Source: Pteria penguin
Taxonomy: Eukaryota; Mollusca; Bivalvia; Pterioida; Pteriidae
Length of the DNA: 64,000 bases
Reading direction: 5' to 3'
Assembly (NCBI GenBank): GCA_035048485.1
Contig: CM068586.1
Coordinates: forward strand, 47,629,215 to 47,693,214
Under the pieces are notes generated by a model, which had not been told where the DNA came from, ran no database searches, and saw only the letters and a list, made by a program, of their open reading frames with translations. How positions within the stretch are numbered: the stretch's first letter is position 1; each line of letters opens with the position of its first letter. Positions 56,601 through 64,000 of this stretch are shown one piece after another. The position numbers were made by a program, and so were the translations under genes.

Positions 56601-59600
56601 TTGAACTTCAAAAGACGGCATTTGCTTTACAAGTACTGGTAATGACACAATCTTTACACTCTGACCCTCCTGACTTTTTTTAGATGGATCAAAGAATTCT
56701 TTTACATCTTAATAAACTAGGACTTTTGAGATATCACTGTAACGTGTGCTCCCTTCTTTATGGAATATCTACAGTATCTATGCTATCCTAGTTATCACTA
56801 ATTTAGAAGACAATTGAAGATTTTACAAAAATTTTAAGTACATACCAGTAAATTTGCAAATTTGGCATAGTACAAGGCCCTGGACATGGTTCTTGTGCGG
56901 TAGTCTTTGTAGGGGAGGTAATGATCCTGTTCACCATTTGAAAGGAACAATACTGGATACTTGTTCTGCTTTAGCTGCAGTCTGCATGATAGGATACATA
57001 TATATACATACATAATTTCACAAAAATGTACCAAGAATCAATGTGCAATCTAAACACTTGAGCAGAACAAAAGCCTGAAAAGGGCGAAAATATTTTACAT
57101 TCATCTGAGAGATCAAGTCTTTCCAAAGTAAGTTTCTAACACAAGTACTTGAATTGACCTTTTATCACACTGAAATACTTTCCTCGCTATACTTAATATC
57201 CCCCACCCCATCTCTTCACACATGTATAAACACACATTTTATTACATTAATTTTTTCAAAGAAATTCTTTAAATACAAAAGACCTAGATGACTTCATGAA
57301 GCACCCATTGACAACAGTGTTTTAAGAGTAGATTTCAGTGTTTTTCAGAGTTTTGCAGTATTTGGAGCATGGAGAACAAAATTTTCAGGAGTTTTCCTGC
57401 TCAGTAGTGTGAGATATTATGCATTTACTCTTTGAAACAAAAAGTTTTTATGAGGATTAAACCTCACTTGACCAAATTTAGTGCACTAGAACAACAGATC
57501 ATTTGAACTCTGGAGACTACAAGAAAAAAAATCAGAACTCAAGAATTAATATATGAGGAGATGTTTTGTAATGCGAATAGGAGAATAAAACTTCATATAC
57601 TTCAGAGTTCTTGAATACTTCAACCGCCAAGCAGGGCAATAGGTCCTGCTAGGAGGTAATTTTTACAGGACCTATCAACTTTTTGCAGGACCCACTGTTC
57701 TTTGTGAAAAAAAATACACAATTTTGAAATAACGTCTTTACTTTGCCCATCTTAATATTCATATTCTTTTTCAATCTCATATAAAACATTATTAATTAAA
57801 ATTGAATTGGTTTCTTCATTTTGCTCTAATTCATCTTCAGGAGGGATGTGATGAGGGCTTTGGAGCTGTGATGAGGGATTTGGGTAAGATATGGAAGAGC
57901 AATGTGCTGAGGGCATTGGATAAGGTACAGACGAGGGATGTGATGAGGGCATTGGAGCTGTGATGAGGGTAGTAGGAAACTTGACGAATTTTTTAGCTTC
58001 ACAGCCTCACTTCATTTGTTGAATTTAATGCACACACTGCATGTCATCACATTTTTTTTTCTCATCGTATATTAGCCAAGGTCGACCATGCATCCATTGC
58101 TGCTGGAAAACTCGTTCAGGACGCTTTTCCTTTTCATATGTTTGTCTCTTCTTCTATTTTCCATTGATATCTTCCTGTTTCTGCATTTTTGAATACTCAG
58201 TCAGAAATTTCCGTTTCACAGCTCGGCTGACGCCTCGCAGTGAAACTCAATTTCTGACAGGGTATTCGCCGATACCCTGTCAGTTTTTGTAAAACACAAG
58301 CATGGTAACCCCATTCTAATGCATTTGACAAAATAATTACAACTAGAAGCACAGAGTTATGGTTTTCTAAGCCAATTCGCTAATCACAGTCATATAAAAA
58401 ACTGCAGGGTATCGTGACATCACAAATCAGAAACTGCAGGGTATCGTGACATTATATCAAAAACTGCAGGGGTATCGTGAATACCCTTGCAGTTTTTAAA
58501 TCGGACAGCCAATGAGATCGCGTGTTACAAACAAAGTGCATTAGAATACCCATTTAAAAGGGCACTGTGACATCTTATAGCGCAATTTCTATATTTCTGT
58601 AACCAGTCGCGTGGTAAATGGAAAGTATACTGCGATAACTAAACGCATACTTTACAACACCGGAACAAAATTTCCAAGGAATTTTCGATCTATCGTAAAA
58701 AAAAAATGTGTCAGCGATTTTCAACGGACAACGATTATCAATATTTTGCCGGACCCTTTCAAAATTTACCGGTCAGGACTGGAGGTCCGGCAGGTTTTCA
58801 AGAACTCTGATACTTACAATACACATGTATCTGGATCAAAGCTAGAGAAGACAACTCTCCTTGTACCAGCATGCTCAAACACACATCGAAGGATTATATC
58901 AATGTATTTATTTCTGTCTGTAAAACTGTTATCTTCCATGATCCCATCCTGAAAATATCATTTATCTCCTATTCATTTACACAAAGAAACTAGTTTAGAG
59001 GAGAGATTAATTTATGGGAAATACTTTTCACTTTCGAGAGGTTTGGAGGCAAATGAAGGTGACTATTTGGTGAAGCAATAGTTTTTCATTTCAACCAGCC
59101 ATTAAGTGACCTTCATGATTATACCTTAATAAAAGCATAGGGTGTCAGCATGTACCAAATTACTTACTGTAGCTGAGTAATTCTTTAAAGTATAAAGGCA
59201 TATAATTAATTTAGAGGGTTCAACTTTTCAAAAGTGTGACCCTATCGAACAGACAGATGTTGGTCAAAATTGTTTAGTAAAGTAAAATTGAAGAAGTGCT
59301 TTTTTCTAAATATAAAGAACCTTAACAACTAAATACATGTATGTAGATTTTAAATAGAAAGAAATTAATTAACTTTGGTAATTATTTTACATAAATAACA
59401 TGGCCAAAAGGATGTAAAACACTCAGTCAGAAAAAACAATGGTAATTGTAAGGTATTTCAATGAAATAAATTTGATTAATACCTCTTTTTCCAGAGGGTA
59501 TTTGATTTCCACATTAAATCCTACTGAGAGGTCCACAGCTTCAAAGCATCGCTGTAATGTTGGGAATGGTTGCAAATCTGTAGGGTCAAGGTCATCTTTC

Positions 59601-59610
59601 TTCATTTCAT
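53479..59610 (-). CDS. GPCPD1: GPCPD1/GDE5-like glycerophosphodiester phosphodiesterase, 3' part (5 exons, about 234 aa)
   Basis: Join of complement 59483-59610, 58818-58948, 56846-56981, 56304-56464 and 53479-53626; 704 nt, open at the 5' side. GPCPD1 (GDE5) is a cytosolic enzyme that splits glycerophosphocholine to glycerol-3-phosphate and choline. Visible: QPFPTLQRCFEAVDLSVGFN, then the active-site EIK of the GDPD barrel (NVEIKYP), IDIILRCVFEHAGTRRVVFS, LKQNKYPVLFLSNGE, and AGLVLFCWGEDNND. QQGVDGIIYDR closes the barrel, followed by an EKKNVFVLERE tail. The order and spacing match the C-terminal half of animal GPCPD1. The CBM20 domain and the first catalytic motif (HRG...E.D) are not in the window. 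All joins are GT-AG and in phase. Confidence 0.9.
53627..56303. other. Last intron of the GPCPD1-like gene
   Basis: A 2.7-kb AT-rich intron with a (CT)n tract at 54231-54251 and a short 'tatgccccc...gggcata' palindromic scrap near 54407-54435. No other feature seen. Confidence 0.6.
56304..56464 (-). CDS. GPCPD1: GPCPD1-like exon, CWGEDNND segment
   Basis: Acceptor tttgcag|GGA and donor GACAG|gtatac (phase 2). It encodes GIDIFTKCLMKNLSLIPQVK, AGLVLFCWGEDNND and QQGVDGIIYD, the last strand and helix of the GDPD barrel. Confidence 0.93.
56846..56981 (-). CDS. GPCPD1: GPCPD1-like exon, LKQNKYPVLF segment
   Basis: The first base after acceptor catgcag|A completes Leu (TT|A). It encodes LQLKQNKYPVLFLSNGEQDH through AKFANLL; the donor is CTG|gtatgt (phase 0). 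A second CAG lies 6 nt downstream but would break phase. Confidence 0.92.
57603..58809. mobile_element. hAT-like element (about 1.2 kb) with 6-bp duplication ATACTT
   Basis: The left end is cagagttcttgaa and the right end ttcaagaactctg, both flanked by ATACTT (57597-57602 and 58810-58815). Inversion extends inward around the aggacct/ggtccgg motifs. On the minus strand near 58150-58020 a short frame reads WMHGRPWLIYDEKK, then TCSVC, resembling the N-terminal BED/TTF-type zinc finger of hAT-family proteins; the rest of a transposase is missing. It contains gaaatt/cagggtatcgtgac repeats at 58400-58490. Confidence 0.72.
57752..57975 (-). pseudogene. Short Pro/Ser-rich frame inside the hAT-like element
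   Basis: Reads MPSSHPSSVPYPMPSAHCSS on the minus strand and ends EIEKEYEY. It is built on an imperfect gatgagggcattggagctgt repeat. Probably a decayed part of the element's coding region; function not recognised. Confidence 0.35.
58818..58948 (-). CDS. GPCPD1: GPCPD1-like exon, central GDPD barrel
   Basis: Acceptor atattttcag|GAT. It encodes DGIMEDNSFTDRNKYIDIIL through SSFDPDTCV; the donor is GTATT|gtaagtat (phase 2). The intron runs straight into a transposon after its eighth base. Confidence 0.92.
59483..59610 (-). CDS. GPCPD1: GPCPD1-like exon, GDPD active-site EIK segment
   Basis: Acceptor tatttag|AT (enters in phase 1) and donor AAAGAG|gtatta (phase 0 exit). It encodes DEMKKDDLDPTDLQPFPTLQ and on to NVEIKYPLEKE. 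Preceding exons are not found in 59611-64000. Confidence 0.9.
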
Positions 59611-59719
59611 CTAAATACAAAATATATAATATCAATAAACATAATCAAAAGGGGCTCCAAGGAGCTTAAATAACACTTCAATGGAATAGGAGTCACTGCT
59701 CATGTGACCAATACCCTGG

Positions 59720-60150
59720 CACGATAAAAGACAAGCTGTGTTTGTGAAACACTAATGCTCCCGTCAGCACCAAAGTCCAAAAAATTATTTTTAGCATGAA
59801 GGTCATTATCAAGGTCAGTAGGCCATTGACCTTGGTGTTATTTAAAAGGGCTTCATTGGTTGAGTATGCATGTCAAATATGAAGTCTCTATCCCTCACTG
59901 TTCAAAAGTTATAGCCCCAAGTCCAAAAAGTTATTTTTAGCATGAAGGTCATTGTCAAGATCAAAAACCTTGGTGTCATTTGAAAGGGCTTCATTTTTTG
60001 AGTATGTATGTCAAAAATGAAATCTCTATCCCTCAGGGTTCAAAAGTTATAGGCAATGCTTGTGTTGACAATAGACAGACAAACAAAGAGATAAACAACA
60101 AACAGACAAAACAATATGCTCCCAATCTATCGATCCGGGGGCATAAAAAT
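59720..60150 (-). repeat. Dispersed 'gggcata' repeat, inverted copy with internal duplication
   Basis: acaagctgtgtttgtgaaac, aaagtccaaaaa.ttattttt, gcatgaaggtcatt and atgaagtctctatccctca occur in the order opposite to 10507-10756. The aagtccaaaaag...tctctatccctca block is present twice. It ends atccgggggcataaa. Confidence 0.75.
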
Positions 60151-60414
60151 GTCAAACTGCTAATGTATCCAATACCCTGGCATGATAACAAATTTCACAC
60201 CACTAATGTGTCCAATGTGTCACTAATGTGTCATGGTAAAAAAAAAAGTCACACTGCTAATTTGTTAAGGAATTTAAATACACTCTATCAAAGGGTGAAT
60301 ATGACTTTGACCAAAAAGTTAAACAAAAGTATAATAGACCACACATCAGTTTGGGACATAGGTTTACTGTGAACTCAAACTTATGTTACTGCTAAGGTTT
60401 AATGGATCAGGGTC

Positions 60415-60625
60415 TGGCGCCATAAACTGAGAATATACTTAAGTCAAAATTTCAAATTCTTCTGTTCAACAATGAGTCATTAACTGAGATTTGGATTTTA
60501 TTGAGTTTTATTCTATTTATAAATAGAATGAAAGCATTCTGCATGACAATTAATTTCAGTGTTTGATAATGGAATGAATTAAAATGAAATAATTGATTTT
60601 CTCAGTTTATGGGGCTGGACCCAGA
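60415..60625. mobile_element. TIR MITE, second copy
   Basis: Left end gggtctggcgccataaactg plus agaatatacttaag, right end ctcagtttatggggctggac. The interior is homologous to 39611-39840 (gaatgaaagcattctgcat, gtttgataatggaat). It adjoins the 48-bp array at its right end. Confidence 0.85.
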
Positions 60626-61565
60626 CACCGATCAGAGGCTAACTACGTCTCAGTTTATGGGGCCGGACCCATACACTGATCAGAGGCTACCTATGTCTCA
60701 GTTTATGGGGCCGGACCCAGACACCGATCAGAGGCTAACTATGTCTCAGTTTATGGGGCCGGACCCAGACACCGATCAGAGGCTAACTATGTCTCAGTTT
60801 ATGGTGCCATACCCAGACACCGATCAGAGGCTAACTATGTCTCAGTTTATGGTGCCGGACCCAGACACCGATCAGAGGCTAACTATGTCTCAGATTATGG
60901 CACTGGACCAAGACACCGATCAGAGGCTAACTATGTTTCAGTTTATGCGGCCGGACCCAGACACCGATCAGAGGCTAACTATGTCTCAGTTTATGGCGCT
61001 GGACCCAGAGACCGATTGAGGCTAACTATGTCTCAGTTTATGGCACCGGACCCAGAGACCGATTAAAGGCTACCTATGTTTCACTTTATGGGGCCGGACC
61101 CAGACACCGATCAGAGGCTAATTATGTCTCAGTTTATGGGGCCGGACCCAGACACCGATCAGAGGCTAACTATGTCTCAGTTTATGGCACCGGACCCGAA
61201 ACCGATCAGAGGCTAACTATGTCTCAGTTTATGGGGCCAGACCCAGAGACCGATCAGAGGATAACTTTGTCTCAGTTTATGGTGCCGGACCCAGACACCG
61301 ATCAGAGGCTAACTATGTCTCAGTTTATGGCACCGGACCCAGAGACCGATTAGAGGCTAACTATGTCTCAGTTTATGGTGCCAGACCCAGACACCGATCA
61401 AATGACTAGCTATGTCTCAGTTTATGGCACTGGACCCAGACACCGATCAGAGGCTAACTATGTCTCAGTTTATGGCGCAGGACCCAGACACCGATCAAAG
61501 GTTAACTATGTCTCAGTTTATGACGCCGGACCCAGACACCGATCAAGGGCTAACTATGTCTCTAT
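60601..61565. repeat. 48-bp minisatellite, about 20 copies
   Basis: Unit ctcagtttatggggccggac, then ccagacaccgatcagaggct and aactatgt. Its first 22 bp equal the right terminus of the adjoining MITE. 48 is divisible by three, giving MGPDPDTDQRLTMSQF on plus; several units are short and break the frame. Intronic or 5' to the visible GPCPD1-like exons. Confidence 0.95.
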
Positions 61566-62044
61566 TAACCTACAAAGGTTTTTTGTTTTTTTCAAAGTAA
61601 TTATATCACACTCATATCAAGAACAAAGAGTGGTAAGTTTTGATTATTTTGGAAAGAGTTGCAGAAGAAACAATTTATCAGAAGACAATAAAGTTCACCA
61701 GATTCAGTAATTTGGATGAAATGAAATAGAAATATATTAACCTTAAGATATTTCAGTAAGAAAACTACCTCACAAATATCTACTCTTACCATGTGATATG
61801 ACTATGATTAAAGTTTTTCAATGTTCACAATCTTAAAGATTAAATCAAGGTCACAAATAAAAACAGGGCACCGTTGAGCGACACACAATATGCCAACATT
61901 TTATTATACTAGGTGTCATATAAACTAGAACTAAATATCTAATCTAACTGTTGTAAATGTACATGTGTAGATTACATTTGATATTGGTAAAACAGTTCAG
62001 TTTTCTTATTCAATTGTTGGTAGGTTAATTGATCTTCTACACCC

Positions 62045-62480
62045 ATCCATCATTCCCCTTAAAATATCCACATCTTCATAAGATGTTCTTTTTTTGTACC
62101 ATGTTTCATCAAAATCCTCCAAAGGTTTAGGAGGAGTTGCAAAGACAAGATAGTTTACATAAAAAAAATCTAAGAAATTCTAAGTGCAAAGACTGTATTC
62201 TTTTTTTTGGAAGGGGGACAGCATTCCCCTACCAATATACACATCTTCATAGGGTGCTCTTTCCTTGTACCAAGTTTCATAAAAATTCCCCAAAGGATTT
62301 AGGAGAAGTTTTGAAGACAGGGTATTTTAAGAAAATCTAAGTCCAAATACCATAACTTCTGTAACTTGTTTTGGATAGCATTCTTCTTCCAATATGCACA
62401 TCTTCATATGGTGTTCTTTCACTGTACCAAGTTTCATTAAAATCCCCACAAGGGTTTAGGAGGAATTGCGAAACATTATA
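62045..62480. repeat. About 160-bp repeat, 3 diverged copies
   Basis: Each copy has atgcacatcttcata.g.tgttctt, gtaccaagtttcat.aaaat and aggtttaggaggagttgc. A diverged tandem array of a dispersed repeat. Confidence 0.8.
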
Positions 62481-62504
62481 CGCCCACATTTTTATATTTA
62501 ACAA

Positions 62505-62755
62505 GCTGTCAAGAGTATTTGTGAAACACTTATGCCCCCGTCGACACCAAAGTCCAAAAAGTTATTTTCATCGTGAAGGTCAAAAGGTCATCGACCTTGG
62601 TGTCATTTGAAAGGGCTATATCAGTTGAGTATGCATGTCATATATGAAGTCTCTATCCCTCAAAGTTATAGCCAAGGTCAAAGTTGACAACAGACAGACA
62701 AACAGACAAGACGAAATTAATATGTCCCCGATCTATTGATCCTGGGGTAAAAAAA
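62505..62755 (-). repeat. Dispersed 'gggcata' repeat, third copy
   Basis: caagctgtcaagagtatttg, gtcgacaccaaagtccaaaa, tcatttgaaagggctat and gaagtctctatccctcaaag, ending tctattgatcctggggtaaa. Same orientation as 59720-60150. Confidence 0.75.
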
Positions 62756-63089
62756 TGAAATATAAATCAACAGGTCTAGTGATTAGGAATATAATTACAT
62801 GATAAGTATTTCAAGTTCTATTTTCTACATGTACTATTCAAATACATGTATATAACAAGAGCAACACTTAGCATGGCATAATACACCTGTCGCTTAATTC
62901 GGACAGGATCAATTCGCATTTGGCATGATTTTCATAAAAAACATCCGACGTTTACTGAAGTTAATTGCATTTCATAGCATTTTATCATAGGAATAAGTCC
63001 AAGGGCAATTACTCCTGCAGAAATGGTCCTATGCAACCCATCTTGGAACTTGACCTGCAAAAAAACACTTGAAATTCTTTAGAACTAGC

Positions 63090-63780
63090 CCCTCCCCCCT
63101 CCTAAAATTATAAATTTCTTAAAAATGAATAAAAAAGATATCAATACCTGTAAAATATGTGGAAGTTGGTACATTTTACTTGATTCATGGTAAATTTCAT
63201 AATGTTTTTACAAAAATTAGATTTTTAATGAATTTTCAAAACAAAATCTTGAAATTTATAAGTCCAAGGGCCATAAATCCGTCAAAAGTACGTCAATCGT
63301 AACAAAACTCGAACTGGTACTGACGCCGCTTGGAATAAAGCTATATACAAAATTTCAACTCAATATCTTGAAAGACAGAAAAAAAAATTCCGGAAAACAT
63401 GACCTAGGACATATGGTCAACCCCCCCCCCTCCTAAAATTAAAAATTTCTCAAAAATGAAGAAAAAGATATTAAAACCCGTAACATATGTGATATTTGGT
63501 ACATTTAACTTATTTCATGAGAAATTTCATAATAGATTTTTAATGAATTTCTGAAAAAAATCTTGAAATTTACAAGTCCAAGGGCCATAAATCCGTCAAA
63601 AGTAGGTCAATCGTAACAAAACTCGAATTAGTACTGACGCCGCTTGAAATAAAGCTATATACCAAATTTCAACTTAATATCTTGAAAGACGGCAAAAAAA
63701 GTGCGGAAAACACAATCCCGGACAGACGGACGCACGGACAGCATCATAACATAATACGTCCCGTCTAATGACGGACGTAT
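63090..63780. repeat. About 330-bp tandem duplication of a dispersed repeat
   Basis: cctcctaaaattaaaaattt, atttggtacattt, aagtccaagggccataaatc, cgtcaatcgtaacaaaactc and tactgacgccgcttg.aataa occur in both copies (about 63090-63400 and 63425-63735). The tail has ggacagacggacgcacggac and the palindromic atacgtcccgtctaatgacg...gacgtat. Confidence 0.85.
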
Positions 63781-64000
63781 AAAAAGAGTTATATTTTTAT
63801 ACATTTTCTTAAATGTAAAGCAGCAACAATAAGTCTATAAGTACTTACATGTGCATGTATCAAGTGAAAATATGTGAAAAATATGTAAATGTTGTTGTCA
63901 AAAAAAAGTGCAACTATCACCTTATGCTCATTCAAATGCATGGCTTTAGTAAGCAAAGTCTCCCAGCCATGTATGTCATAGAAAACATCAATTCAAAGCA

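Noticed and set aside
60609..61019. 136-codon frame MGPDPDTDQRLTMSQF...
   Set aside because: 48-bp minisatellite translation; short units break the frame and the unit derives from a MITE end.
63924..64000. Possible further minus-strand exon (FYDIHGWETLLTKAM) at the right edge
   Set aside because: The frame is open with a weak gtgata donor, but it does not match GPCPD1, and its phase does not fit the next exon at 59610. It could be repeat or another gene; cut off by the window.

Overview
This is nuclear DNA from an animal, most likely a bivalve or related mollusc. The reasons are spliced genes with GT-AG introns, single-copy housekeeping genes spread over kilobases, tRNA-derived SINEs with an (ATCA)n-type tail, and dense MITEs, LINE scraps and minisatellites of the kind common in bivalve assemblies. 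The organism call is an inference from style; no species can be named from the sequence.

Four conserved genes can be rebuilt by joining exons, although no exon is longer than about 440 bp. (1) LSM2 (+), exons at 5136-5138 (Met only, inferred), 11389-11456, 12197-12287 and 13983-14111. (2) DNLZ/HEP1 (-), exons 36210-36646 and 34496-34583. (3) COQ4 (+), six exons from 36905 to 48164, complete at 292 residues. (4) A GPCPD1/GDE5-like glycerophosphodiester phosphodiesterase (-), the last five exons between 59610 and 53479; its 5' part lies beyond the right edge. DNLZ and COQ4 start head to head with 258 bp between their start codons and both products are mitochondrial. LSM2/DNLZ and COQ4/GPCPD1 are convergent pairs.

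Layout: 1-5 kb holds microsatellites, a 245-bp hairpin and a 2.6-kb long-terminal-inverted-repeat element (2321-4953) ending 182 bp before the LSM2 start codon. 5.1-14.1 kb is LSM2; its introns carry LINE and Penelope-like reverse transcriptase remnants, a SINE and a 24-bp minisatellite. 16.5-33.06 kb is one giant 39-bp minisatellite of roughly 425 copies between the LSM2 and DNLZ 3' ends. 34.5-36.65 kb is DNLZ. 36.9-48.2 kb is COQ4; intron 1 holds a 3.5-kb nest of transposons and intron 5 a split 42-bp minisatellite. 48.2-53.4 kb is intergenic with a 57-bp and a 40-bp tandem repeat. 53.4-64 kb is the GPCPD1-like gene, with a hAT-like element abutting a splice donor and a 48-bp minisatellite grown from a MITE end.

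The most unusual signal is a family of five tiny palindromes (27-41 bp; ends CAG[A/G/C]GAC...GTC[T/C]CTG), each flanked by a 7-bp target-site duplication. One has its empty site preserved in a neighbouring duplication. They look like nearly minimal mobile elements.
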